Shown here one piece after another: positions 47,701 to 58,632 of a stretch of DNA of 64,000 bases. Origin of the DNA: Evernia prunastri (taxonomy: Eukaryota > Ascomycota > Lecanoromycetes > Lecanorales > Parmeliaceae); the NCBI GenBank assembly GCA_003184365.1, contig NKYR01000093.1:62001-126000 (forward strand), given 5' to 3'. The number at the start of each line of letters is the position of its first letter. The first letter of the stretch is position 1. The notes under the pieces are model-generated. The model was not told where the DNA came from. It worked only from the letters and a program-made list of their open reading frames with translations, and made no database searches. A program made the position numbers and the translations under genes.

Positions 47701-48776
47701 GAGTCCTTGGCCTGGAGCTAGTTGGAGAAATTGGCCGTCCCTCATCCCGACTGGGGTGTTTGGAGCCATGCCGAGAGGACGTTGTTTGCTCACGGTGCAG
47801 AGTGCTAGGTATGCTTGTGTCCGAGCTTCGTGGTGATTGCCTGCCTTCATCGCCAAAGAACCCCGCAACCTTCTTATACGGTGTACCCCTGCTTGTGCTA
47901 GCTTTAGATATCGAATTTTGGCTGTCAACAGTGGTTGCACTGGCCAGTGATGGTCTTCGGTCATTGGTCAAGAACATTGGATCTGGCGACTCGCTATCTG
48001 CGGTACGCCCTGAATCCGGACGGAATGATGATGGCGATCGCTGTGCTTTTGACGGACCATTATTGAAGAAATTGGAGGATGTGAGACCATGAGTGGACAA
48101 GGCCGGAAGCCCATCGCCCATCCACGGTGCTATATCGGCATTTGGAGCCCCTGTTGAAGGCGGTCGCTTTGACACGAAGGGTATAGATCCCTTTGCCGCC
48201 TCTGGCTTTTCTTTCTCTTGACCATAGCCTTGGTAAGTGCCTTTGATTGCATGGGGAGGTAACACCTCGTCTGGTGAGTCGGATAAGAACGTCCCATTGC
48301 CTTCAACAATCGATGTATTCTTAGCGGCCCTAAATTAAAATCCGTCCTATTAGCGTTCATGTTTATACGCTTCATGTACATGGTGGAAGATGAAAAGGCA
48401 CATGGTGAGCCGGTTTCCCTAGTGATGACTCTCCCCGCCTGCTTCTCGTCGTCCGGGGGCCTTTCGCAATCATACTCTTTAAATGAGTTCGCAGTCATTG
48501 TATTGAACGATCACGTTCGAGCATGACCAACAGCAGGCAGCATTTGAACAGAGTGTACGGCTAGTCCAGTCCTCAAGGGGATGGGTGCTCTGAGAGAGAT
48601 GAAGATGGGGGGGGGTAAAGATCGAGGTTGACTTACAGGTCTCTCGGGCTAGTACGGAGTGGCGGATGTACTTTTCTCGAGCTCGCCTCGGGAATCCCCA
48701 TTATCTTGTCACGCAGACCGCCCCTCTTAAAGCTCTCCGATGCATTCTTGGTCGTTGAGTTGTCCCTCTTGGTCAT
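41723..48776 (-). CDS. cyaA/cyr1-like: adenylate cyclase (fungal Ras-associating, LRR, PP2C-like, class III cyclase)
   Basis: Makes cAMP from ATP, feeding PKA. The last exon (41723-41887) encodes VRNMVTPFGAENLLEHACPMDD and is joined by an intron at 41888-41941. The main exon (41942-47353) holds, in order: a basic disordered region, a Ras-association domain (HCLRVFRIDSTFATLSMGV), about 20 leucine-rich repeats, a PP2C-like domain (PKFRGHETETLLGMFDGQ), and the cyclase domain (SMVFTDIKNSTTLWENYP with the metal-binding Asp, EVKTEGDAFMVSFPTATGAL). A 300-bp intron (47354-47653) leads to an exon ending SSDVVPWLFQDYK. Upstream exons are less certain. MTANSFKEYDCE at 48498 could be the start. A further exon at 48637-48776, opening with ATG at 48776 and containing RGGLRDKIMGIPE, fits the family N-terminus and ends at a GTAAGT donor. 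Total is about 2,100-2,160 aa, usual for the family. Confidence 0.95.
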
Positions 48777-51227
48777 AGTTGGTGAGCAGTACGGTGGTGA
48801 TGCTGCGACGGACTAGAGTCCCAACTGTGCGCAAAAGGCAGGCCCAAGTCTGTGAAGAAAATACAAGCACATTGAGCGGGATGGCCTTTATGCCCGACAA
48901 GCGTGCCAGTTGTTGCTGCGGAAAGCGGGCGAAGAAAGGGACTCCTGTCGGTAAGCATCCGGAAGCCTGCAGAAGGCTGAAAAGAGATATTTTGATACAG
49001 CCTGACCAGGTCAGTACGTGCAATGCGATAAGATGGAGTGCAGTATATCAATATTGACTGTACACTGAACGCAGAACCTCGTAACATCTGGACGAGTTGA
49101 CCGCAGAGCACACACAATGTGGAGAAGCAAGCTTGACCCTGTTCGGCTCTAGCCGCGGCATGAGCGCCAAGAGCCAAGAGCCAAGGAGCCAAGGTCGCAT
49201 GGAAAAAGTCATACTCTAAAAGGGCATAAGTTGCGATGTGACTTTAAGGGCGGTAGGGAGTTTTCGAGGATCATTGGTGGAAGGTCTAGGCACACTTATT
49301 GGGCGATAATATTCCGTACCTAGGCTTGGGGTAGTGTCAGACAAGATTGTGAAGTAGATACCCGTTTATTAGGGATATGATTTTGATGATTTCGTTTGGA
49401 CTATTTCTATACATCGATTGCCGAATTCTCTTAATTTAATGCCTACAAGTGCATCAAGTCGGGAATATGTATCGTGATCTTATATGGATGCTTCCCCCCA
49501 CAAGAGGTAGTCAAATGACAATTTGCGTTCTTTCCTCATCTTATCTTCTTGTCGATGATTTCTCTCTCTCTCTTTCTAAACCTCGCCGACATTTACGTCT
49601 ATGATTATTGTTGACATGACAGCGGTTCCTCATCTCGACATCGCAGTCTGCGTCTCTTACGGAGGTACATGTGGATCTGAATTTGAGGCTGTTGCGTCAC
49701 TGACCCCCGCGGCATGACTTTCTACCGCATGAATCTCCAGATAGCAATCGAATGTTGCCTCCTTCTGGAAGAGATAGGGGTAGTACTGGTATCATGCCGA
49801 TTGTCGCCTCCCTTTCGATTCTATATATATGAAGTGGGCTCTACGTTTGCTGGGTCTTCTGGGTCCTATCGAATCAATAGCGGTGGACTACGGCCGAATA
49901 TTTATTGAGCGTGAAAATGGCGTAGGGCGGTCTACGACGATACATGTAACTAGCTGGCGATGGGAGTGGCACTGCTCCGGGCCTTTGATGCCTGTCCCGC
50001 AGTTTAGTTGATATAACCAACCAACCAACCATTGTTGCCTCCTTCATTATCATTGTAGAGGCTATGACAATATTGTGCAACTCATGATTAGCGACATTTA
50101 CCTTCTGTCCGCGCGCCTTAGACGAATCGACGCGGGCGTTTTTCCTTATCAAGTTAACCAGGCTTCGATCTTCTCCGTGTCGAATTCCGCTCTAAGGGCG
50201 AGATTGATGAGCTTGCTTATTCTTTATGGAATTTCCTCCAGAGGCCACGATCCTGAGTAGCAGCACATAGAGTATGCCTACGCATCAAAATTCACGTACA
50301 GGCCGCAGGTGTTGCCCGTTTAGAAAGCGACAGGTGACCAATCCTCGCCATCAAATTCTGACCACTGCTCGCCTATCCAACATGAGTACTGAATGATATA
50401 TCTAGCCCCTAAGGTCCTTCTGCTGCTCATACGACGATGAAGTGATTCGCATTGTCAGATGGACGTGTCTGCCGAATCTCTCCATTTATAAAGTAATCAA
50501 GTAACCAGAGGTTCCTAGATACAAGTAGGCAAGTTAAAGCGCTCGTGGCGAGTGATGGCCGGTGAGCTGGTATACGACAGCAAGGTGACTGCGGCTGGTG
50601 ACGGGAGGCGTTAGTGAGCCGGAGCTTTCAATTGGACCATTGGCTTGGCGGGAACGGGCGCTAGGGCAAGCCCGGCTCTAGTTTCCCTGCCGACGGATTT
50701 TCAGTAAACAATTGCCAGCCCTCTCTTTTCTTTCCCTCTTGCTTCTTATAGGCACTTTGCATTCAGCACAGCACAACACATTATTAGTTGTCGCCTTTAG
50801 CATTCCAGCCATCTAATTGAAAATCTCAATCTCACTCACACAATTACTGCTCACTGCACGCGTCATCACTAACAAATAACAAAAGAGTGGCTGGAGGCAA
50901 GTGCGGTGGTACCTTAGGGAATTTTTTTGGAGTTCTTGTACAAGAAAACCACCATAATAAAATAAATTCGGGAAGTCACCCCCTCTACTCTACTTCTCTC
51001 CAGTATCCTCTCTCCTCTTTCCTCTTGCCTGTCTGACTTGCATACATCCAATCCCCATCATCATCATCATCACAGACGGCATCGTCACCAGAACATTGCT
51101 GTCTTCGTCCCACATCATTAGTATCATTAATCCGCTGTCGCTAGCTTGTAGGCTCCATAATCAAGGCCTCACTCATTGTCGCAAAGACTCGCCTTGTACG
51201 CATCCTCGACTCCGATTCCTCACCACA
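48777..51227. other. long divergent intergenic region
   Basis: These 2.4 kb separate the adenylate cyclase and CRH starts and contain no recognised gene. Low-complexity tracts include tctctctctc near 49560 and catcatcatcat near 51056. A CT-rich leader (about 50985-51035) precedes the CRH start and probably contains its promoter and 5' UTR. Confidence 0.55.
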
Positions 51228-53114
51228 ATGAAGTCGCAAACCTTCGTCGCCATCCTCATGGCTACATGGGCAGCGGCTCCAGCTTCTGCTCAGACCTACA
51301 CCAATTGCAATCCTCTCACAAGTAGTAAGTGTCTTTGGCTTCGAAGCGGTATGGGCCTTTTGCTAACATTCCAAAGCCAATTGCCCAGCGGACACAGCAC
51401 TCGGCAAATCAGTCGACATCGACTTTACCTCGGGGCAATCCAGCTCGTTCACGCCTCAGGGCAGCCCAACATATGATTCAAATGGCGCCTCATTCACAGT
51501 AGCAAAAGCTGGGGACGCTCCACTCATTGCATCAAAATGGTATATCATGTTCGGCCACGTCGAGTTCGTTGTCAAAGCGGCTCCCGGAGTCGGAATTGTG
51601 AGCAGCGCAATCCTACAGTCAGACGACCTTGATGAGATCGATTTCGAATGGCTCGGATATGATGATGGCAACGTCCAAACCAACTATTTCGGCAAAGGCC
51701 TGACGACCACCTACAATCGAGGGCAGGCAAATCCGGCCGCCAGTAATCACGATAATTTCATCACATATGCCATCGACTGGACAGCTGATCAAATCACCTG
51801 GCAAGTCAATGGAGCCACTGTCCGGACCTTGACTGCAGACTCGACTGGAGGATACCCATATCCTCAGACACCAATGATGATCAAGGTTGGCTCGTGGAGT
51901 GGTGGCGATGCATCAGCAGCACTCGGTACTAGACGTAAGTCAGCATTCGTTGCCTGCGTCTCGATAACACTGGACTGACAAGCATTTCTCAGAGTGGGCG
52001 ACCGGTCAAGCCTCAGGCACCGTTTACACCGACTACACCTCCGGACCCTACACTATGGTTGTCAAGTCTATCGCCGTAACTGACTACTCGACTGGAAGTC
52101 AGTATGAGTACTCGGGCACAGACGGTACTTGGCAGTCCATCACCGCTGTGAATGGTAAAGTCGTTTCAACGGGCAGCAATAGTGCTGCAATCCACGCGGA
52201 CGTAGCGCCATCGGCGACTGGGACTACGAACGGGCCAATGCCATTTCAAGGGACCCACGCTGACTCGTCGTCGTCCGTCATTCAGCCAAACGCGGGCGGA
52301 TGGACACCAACTACACTCTCGTCAAGCAGCACTGCAACCGTCACAACATATCCGGGTCTACCAGCCGGGTGGACAGTCACTAGTTCTGGCAAGGTCCTTC
52401 CGCCGAGTGCGGCATCTGTGAGTGAGCTGCCCTAAATCAAAAGCTGTTGACCCGCATCTCTCTGACTCTGAGCAGGTAACGTCCCCTCAGGCATCGTCTA
52501 CTTCGTTGCCAGCGGACTCGCAGCAGGTACGTACTTAACAGATCAGTCCTTAAATATCCAGGCATTCATCAAGGCGAGGAGATGTGATTTGGGAATGGGT
52601 TCATGTTCTGGGTTCCTACGAGCCGACTTTGCATTCCGCAGAAGGGCTTCTCCGCTTGCACTGTTGACACATTTCGATTTCATGTTTCGAATTCGGCTTA
52701 AACCCTTTGTTCTCTTTCTGGTCCCGTCCTAGCGGTCGGCTTGTTGTCTTTTCAAGGAAATGCTGACTCTGAAATCAGGTTTCACCTGGGGATGCTGGAT
52801 ATGAGGTCGTCACATCGTACAATCAACAAGGATTTCCCGAAATCATCACCCAATCAGCTGGAGCTGCGTCTGCAGTGAAGTCATATAACGAACAAGGCTT
52901 CTTGATCACCGCCAGCCCTTCTTTCACAATTCAAGCCTCGCCCACAGCCTTTGCTGACAGCGTTGTGAGCTCGCCTGTTGTTGCTGCGGGGGCTTCCGCC
53001 TCTCAAAAGCTCACAAAAGTCGTCTCAGGTTCTACGAAGGCAGCGGCCTGGAAGGCTGCAAACTTCGGGATAGTATTCGCAGGTTGGCTCTTGGCCACCT
53101 TATTTGTGTCTTGA
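51228..53114 (+). CDS. crh/utr2-like: GH16 CRH-type chitin-glucan glucanosyltransferase, GPI-anchored
   Basis: Links chitin to beta-glucan in the cell wall. ATG at 51228 gives a signal peptide (MKSQTFVAILMATWAAAPASA). Introns lie at 51325-51376, 51935-51992, 52418-52475 and 52527-52778, all in phase. The GH16 active site is DEIDFEWLG, with nucleophile and acid/base Glu on either side of the central Asp. Around it are KWYIMFGHVEFVVKAAPG and NHDNFITYAIDWTADQITW. A Ser/Thr-rich stalk follows, then SYNQQGFPEIITQ and SYNEQGFLITASP, a short duplicated motif. The C-terminal hydrophobic end (FGIVFAGWLLATLFVS) after small residues is a GPI-attachment signal. Family: Crh1/Crh2/Utr2 of yeast, Crf proteins of Aspergillus. 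Confidence 0.93.
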
Positions 53115-53254
53115 GTGGGTACTTGCATAGCGAAGGATGGGGGTTCGGACATGTGCAGCTAATGTAATTTTTCAGCATAGCGTTGGAGGGACTGAAGGCA
53201 GGCGACTGTGAAGAAGAACGAGGTCCACGACTCATGCTTGACGACTAACCATTA

Positions 53255-53335
53255 ATCGTTCGGGGTACACGCTACACTTTGTACGGGCCACCCCAACGCG
53301 AATGCCGCCCCAGCACCTAGATTTCAATTATTCTA
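53255..53335 (+). repeat. left terminal inverted repeat of the Fot1-like element
   Basis: Begins atcgttcggggtacacgcta and runs to about attattctac. It pairs with the right end with a few mismatches after base 45 and one single-base indel in a T run. Confidence 0.9.
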
Positions 53336-53360
53336 CCTAACCACTCATATATACACATAA

Positions 53361-55019
53361 TCAAGTACTACCATGGTCTATTCCAGCCTTCTTAATTAGT
53401 CTAATCTTGGTCAACTCTTTGGCCTTCCTTGCAGCAGCCTTAAAGCACTTGATCTTCTTGTTTCTGAGTGCATTATGTGCCCGAGACTCTTTGGTGTTTG
53501 CCCAGTCTAAAGCCTTTTGAGCCTTTTCAACCTCTGTTTTCTTGCGAGCAGTGACCTTAGATCGGACCTCATGGGAGTATATAACACCTCCCTTCTGGAC
53601 CATCGCATTAGACTTTGCTTTTCGAGCTGCTCGGGCCACTGCAGCCTGTTGAACACTATCCAATTCTCGCTCGGCGAGCAGACCTGAAAGCATCTTCGCT
53701 TCTGCCCCACGAATATATCTATCAAGTGTTTGATCAGACGGATACATATCTTGTAGTTCCTTCCCATACTGTGTGACTTGACGGTGGGTATATGGTGTGG
53801 GCCAGTCTTCAAGATCAGGTACCTCTTGAGGCTCTGGAGTAATCTCCCTTGCCGGTGAATCTCTCCGCTGATATCTAGCCAAACGGTCCAAAACAATAGT
53901 AGGATCGTAGGGAAAAAGGCCTGTTTTCTGCCATGCAGATATGATAGTTGATTTGATGAAAGCCCGATCATGAATTGCTTGAAAATTGGCCAAAAAATCG
54001 ATCTTTGTGTAGTCACCGCTGGCCTGGCGCATTGCGGTATCAATTGCCTCAGTATGCCAATGCTTGAATGGCTGGAAAACACCCACATCTAATGGCTGGC
54101 ATAGGTGTGAAGAGTGTGGGAGTAAACAAAATGGAATAATGTTGTTGTATTCCATGAAGCTGAGTACCTCTCTTGTGAGATGGCTACCATAGCCATCAAA
54201 TAAAAGCATTCTCCGAGTCCCCACACGTCTGTTCTTCGTGAAACGATCGAAATGCTTGATCCAGGCCTCACACAGATCATCATTTGCGTATCCACTATCG
54301 CTGACAGCCCAGAAAGTATCCGGATTGAGGCTTTCCTGGAACCAGTTGCTAAGATGTTGTTTTCCAGCCACAATCAACATCGGGGGAAGCGCATAGCCTG
54401 AACCACTGATACACTCAATTGAGGTGACGTATTCTCTATTGTCCGCGTCCGTTTGATAGAGCGGAAGTGTCTTTTCTTCTGTGATAACCCATTGACTCTT
54501 TCCTACCCCTATTCGAAATCCAGTCTCATCAAAATTGTAGGTATCCTCCACTTGTACTCCAAGCTCTTGACAAACACTCTGAAAGCGTTGGAACCAGTCC
54601 AGAATGACCTCTGGCTTGTGTGCATTCTTTCGTTGGGCTGCAAGAGGTTTTTGTTTGCGCGTGTGATACTGAGGATTGCGCTTCAAGAATCGTGTAGGCC
54701 AATGATTGCCCACGCGTCTGTGTGGGCCAGGGCGCTCGCGGAGAATGGAATTTGCAGCTCTTGTAAGCATCGGACGACGGCAAGACATTCCCAATCCATC
54801 GAGCCGTTGTATGTACTGATGTAGGGCCTGTTCTTCATGATCCGTCCGGGCATAGGAGTGACTATCTTTGGGACCGATCCCATTGTAGCGATTTAGGAGC
54901 TGATCGTAGGGCACATTGAATTCAGCAGCCAATCGAGTGATTATTGGCTTTGTTCCGGGGGCAATAGTGGCTAAGGCCTCTTGAATACGTAATTGAACAA
55001 CGGCATATGAATCAGGCAT
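53361..55019 (-). CDS. DDE transposase of the Fot1/pogo family
   Basis: 552 aa without stops, ATG at 55019 (MPDSYAVVQLR). The N-terminus has a Psq-type helix-turn-helix (KPIITRLAAEFNVPYDQLLNRYNG). It is followed by a CENP-B/Tc5-like DNA-binding domain (ALHQYIQRLDGLG, VGNHWPTRFLKRNP). The DDE catalytic residues appear as YNFDETGFRIG, LLFDGYGSHL and QPLDVGVFQPFKHW, a DDD triad. A basic, helical C-terminus follows. It cuts and reinserts the element at TA sites. The frame is complete and lies wholly inside the inverted repeats, so autonomous activity is plausible; transcription is unknown. Confidence 0.96.
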   Translation of the reverse strand: MPDSYAVVQLRIQEALATIAPGTKPIITRLAAEFNVPYDQLLNRYNGIGPKDSHSYARTDHEEQALHQYIQRLDGLGMSCRRPMLTRAANSILRERPGPHRRVGNHWPTRFLKRNPQYHTRKQKPLAAQRKNAHKPEVILDWFQRFQSVCQELGVQVEDTYNFDETGFRIGVGKSQWVITEEKTLPLYQTDADNREYVTSIECISGSGYALPPMLIVAGKQHLSNWFQESLNPDTFWAVSDSGYANDDLCEAWIKHFDRFTKNRRVGTRRMLLFDGYGSHLTREVLSFMEYNNIIPFCLLPHSSHLCQPLDVGVFQPFKHWHTEAIDTAMRQASGDYTKIDFLANFQAIHDRAFIKSTIISAWQKTGLFPYDPTIVLDRLARYQRRDSPAREITPEPQEVPDLEDWPTPYTHRQVTQYGKELQDMYPSDQTLDRYIRGAEAKMLSGLLAERELDSVQQAAVARAARKAKSNAMVQKGGVIYSHEVRSKVTARKKTEVEKAQKALDWANTKESRAHNALRNKKIKCFKAAARKAKELTKIRLIKKAGIDHGST

Positions 55020-55056
55020 GTTGTGGTTGTGGTAGATAGCTGTGGGATGCGTGAGT

Positions 55057-55137
55057 AGAATAATTGAAAATCTAGGTGCTGGGGTGGCCTTAGCGTTGGG
55101 GTGGCCCGTACAAAGTGTAGCGTGTACCCCGAACGAT
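55057..55137 (-). repeat. right terminal inverted repeat of the Fot1-like element
   Basis: Ends gtgtaccccgaacgat followed by TA. It is the reverse complement of the left repeat, with identity over the outer 45 bases and a few differences further in. Confidence 0.9.
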
Positions 55138-55139
55138 TA

Positions 55140-55941
55140 CATAGAATTCGTCTTCGAGGAAGAAAAAGAGCCAAGAAGCATAGTAATATTAATACTTTAC
55201 TCGAGCATTCATCGCTTCTCATTGATGTAGCTTCAGTTAACATCTGCTGACAGTATTCCAAGCGAGCCGGTATCAGAAGTAATGGTTGTCTTGATTCAGA
55301 TCACAAATATTTTGAAAACTAGCAGGCACGGCTCGATGATATTGGACTGGGATTGCTTTGGCCGAGTCCGGCATTACAAAGAAGATGCCAACTTATGTTA
55401 AGACAGCATCTCCTCCAAAGACCCTTTCAGTCGCACCAACCATTCTGTCCTCAATCCAACGCAGCGGGCACCTTCCCGCCCCTAACGATAACACCGCGGG
55501 CGATATCAGGAGTGCTTCGTTCGGTCAAGGTTTACGACGGATCCATACTACAGGGCCCACCGAGCCATCCGAGGCAACAATCCTTCGGAAACCTCCGGAC
55601 TGACTCTCTCGGTGGGCATCGTGGAAATCGTCTTCCTTCCATGCATTATTGATCGATCGGGAGGGGATGATCCACTTGGGGAGGATGTCGATGTAGGAAG
55701 AGTAGGTGGGGGTGCTGAGGCTTGAATTTTGGATAGGGTATTTTAGACGAGAAGCGAGTTCGGGGTGGAAGCGGAACGTTTCCGAGACGGAAATGTATCC
55801 AGAAACACGAGGTCGTCGACCTTGTTTACTTGCTGGGTTTGGCGTCGGGTTTGCAAGGGGGTGTCTGCCCCCCAGTCACTTCACCGCAATGTGCTCCACG
55901 CCTTCGCCAGGTGGGAGGAGAGGATCGGAGTGTTCGAGTCA
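55140..55941. other. intergenic, no gene recognised
   Basis: The segment lies between the transposon and the 3' end of the fructosamine-kinase-like gene. Open frames are short and lack motifs. Confidence 0.55.
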
Positions 55942-57153
55942 TTATTTTTGTTCAACGATACTGTTTGTGTGCTCCGGGCCGCTTTTTGGGGGGTCGGGCC
56001 AGGGTGCATATTTGTCGACGAGGTAACACATGTTATCGTACGCCCTATTCCCTCATACTGCGGTCAGCGCAAGAGTTCATGATGGTCTGCTGCAACGGAT
56101 GCCACCCAGTGCAGTCCAGATGGGATTGTTCATCTCCGCTTCTTCACTTGGGATATGGAAACGGACCACTCACATTTGCCGAACACTCGTTCCTTGAAGC
56201 ATGTGGTTGACGGAGTATACCACGTCATAGTATGTGGAATACAACCGGTTGCGGTCGTCCCATTCCTCTATAGGTTCGCTCATGCCGTAATGTCTCACGT
56301 AGGTCTTGGTGTAGATCTTCGAATTCACCTTGTTGTACGGACACCGCCAATCCCCGATCTCCATCTCGTTGTGGGCATAGTAAGACCCCGCGTCGAAGAG
56401 GATGATGTCCCCCGTCTCATAGGACGTGCCGGTGTTCCCTTCCCACAGATCCGCATGGATCAAGCACGGCTTGACGCTTCGACCTTCGCTTTCCAACGCT
56501 CCCACCAACCTGGGGATGACGTGGGAGACCAGCCTGGCGCCGGTCCTCTCGAGCTCGGGCCACGGGCCGTTGGTCTTGAAGTCCTCGGCCATGACGTGCG
56601 CCATGAACTTTGCGAAGAACGAGGTCCAGCTGCTGTCCCACTCGGTGGCCTGCGGCGTCCGGCCGTTGCAGGTCCGCACGTGGAACCCAAACTTCCCCGT
56701 GGGGGACACGCTCTTCCGGTGCAGCTCGATGATGCGGGCGCAGAGGCGGTCGGGGTCCGGGACCCGGTCGCTCATCTCGGCGAACTCGCAGAGGAAGAAG
56801 TACGTCGCCGGGGTCTCGGCCTTGAACTTCCCCCGCGCGAGCGGCTTCGGGACCGCGGCGGGTACGGTGTTGTAGAGCTCCGTCATCGCCCAGTACTCGC
56901 CCTCCATCATGGCGTGCCCGGCGTCTTCGGTCGCGCATTTCAGGAAGAATTTCTTGGGCGTGCCATCGACCAATTGGGTCGTGATGCGAGCTGTGATGGT
57001 CCAGGCTGACGATCCGTATCTATGGGCGGAGAGAACTTTGGTCCCTTCAGGGAGATGGGCGATGACATTCTCGTCCAATGGGAAGTCGCCATCTATAGCA
57101 GACGAAACACCAGTCGGTGGGTGTTGAAGCAGAGTGTGCACAGTGTCGCTCAT
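55942..57153 (-). CDS. fructosamine kinase / phosphotransferase-family protein
   Basis: ATG at 57153 (MSDTVHTLLQHPP). The fold is that of fructosamine-3-kinases and related aminoglycoside phosphotransferases. An ATP-binding lysine lies in KKFFLKCATED, and substrate-lobe helices include EGEYWAMTELY. The catalytic loop is CLIHADLWEGNTG (Asp and Asn present), and the metal-binding segment is ILFDAGSYYAHNEMEIGDWR. An intron at 56045-56172 (GTGAGT..ATAG) joins RQM to AYDNMCYLVDKYAPWPD, with a stop at 55942-55944. Length is about 360 aa. It would phosphorylate a glycated amine or another small hydroxyl substrate; fungal members are often annotated as protein-ribulosamine 3-kinase. GC content is higher than in the flanks. 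Confidence 0.85.
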
Positions 57154-58632
57154 ACTGATCCGGCGGTCTCAGTCTTGGCTGATTTCAAATGCAGAAATGG
57201 AGATGAGAAAAAGATTTTGGTGCAGTGCGTCTGAGATAGAAGAGATATATACTGGCTTGGTGATCGGATCCCCGTCTTTACAGTCGAGGAAGGTCTGCAC
57301 TTTCTTTGCCGCTGGGATTGGCACATGGTACAAGAGTCAACACTCCGTTCTGGCTCACCATTGGCTGTGCATTGGGCGAGGGCTGCATGTATCTATCGGG
57401 TACGTGCCGTCTCACGAAATGAAAAATTTGCTCCGAAGACCCCAGTCTGGACTGTCCACATAAGGAAGGCAAGCTGGGACGGATGTTACCCTGAACCCGG
57501 CATGACTCGACAGCTACCATCCCCGAAGCCTGGTTGTCCAATCCCACAAGGAGGTGTCCATTTCGCCATTGGTATGAAGAGGTAATAAGTCTTTCCCTGC
57601 GTGCAGGTTATATTTGCGACTTTGTTCTTTTTTCGATAAAAATAAATATAAAAGACAATAGAATAATTATAATTATAATACCAATAATAATCTAATACTA
57701 ATGCTAATACTACTGATAATAATAAGAATGATACCAATGATTCAATTTCAATAAGTGGAAGGATACCTAAGGTAGTAGTATATTGTGGCGTGATAAGGAG
57801 GTAGGTTATGTCTCGGCTTGGACCGCTCGGGGTTCGCGAAGCAACCTAATTCTGGAGAGAGCGCGCTTGCACGCATCTACAGTTTTATTTTCACTCTTAC
57901 TTGACTCACCTCTTCTGAATTCAACCAAATTCATATATTTGCAGATTGGCAATCCATCGACAAATTCCTTGTCGTCACGTCTATCCACCAAATACCGAGT
58001 CATGTAAAACTTGCATCTTAGCCACGGAAATACTACCCAGCTACCAACTGCCTAACTAAAATAAATCAAGGTAGGTAAATGATCCATCTCTGCGGCGGGT
58101 CCTAAAAAGAGAAGGAGAAGCTGCACGTTGAGTCATTGCTCGAGCCGTTGCAATACCGGGAATACCAGGTACTTTACCAGTACCTGTATCAGAATACCTA
58201 AGAATTTATTTAGGTAAAAAGAATTGATCTTAGATCTTGTTGATAGCGCCTATCCATGCAAGCCCTGTGCATATTCATGTCCATACTCGCAGAAACTCGG
58301 CTGATTTTTGCCCAATGGGAGAATTGAGCAATTACTTTCATCTATTTCATTGATTGATATTACCACCAGACTATCATCTCCATCATGCATACCTAGAGTA
58401 CAGTACCTTACCTTATTATGCCCATGTAAGATACAATTTTTACCCCACCCTTCGCCGATCATTCAATCTTATTGCACCCATCTCATGTTAGGTACCAATG
58501 GTCCTTGGCGACAATTATACGCTTCACTTCTGCTCACTTCACATCCTTTCAAAAGATCCGACTACAAAAGTTCATTGATCGCTACTCTGGCTCTCATGCG
58601 AATGCTGGCCTGATGAGCCGTACACTACATCC
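57154..58632. other. intergenic with TAA-rich microsatellite
   Basis: The divergent region between the kinase-like gene and the NACHT gene. A TAA/ATA-rich simple-sequence tract lies at about 57637-57745. No gene is recognised. Confidence 0.55.

Larger units (their letters stand above)
53255..55137 (-). mobile_element. Fot1/pogo-type DNA transposon, apparently intact
   Basis: A 1,883-bp element flanked by TA on both sides (53253-53254 and 55138-55139). Its terminal inverted repeats are about 80 bp long, with the outer 45 bases identical (atcgttcggggtacac at the tip). It contains one uninterrupted transposase gene. Size and TA target duplication fit Fot1-like elements of the Tc1/mariner-pogo group. 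It lies 140 bp after the CRH gene stop codon. Confidence 0.95.

Noticed and set aside
56155..57009. 284-codon plus-strand frame opposite the fructosamine-kinase-like gene
   Set aside because: It mirrors the true minus-strand gene, which has clear catalytic motifs; the antisense frame has none.
57637..57745. AT-rich tract as a possible origin or centromere-like element
   Set aside because: It is a short TAA/ATA simple-sequence tract; nothing else supports such a role.
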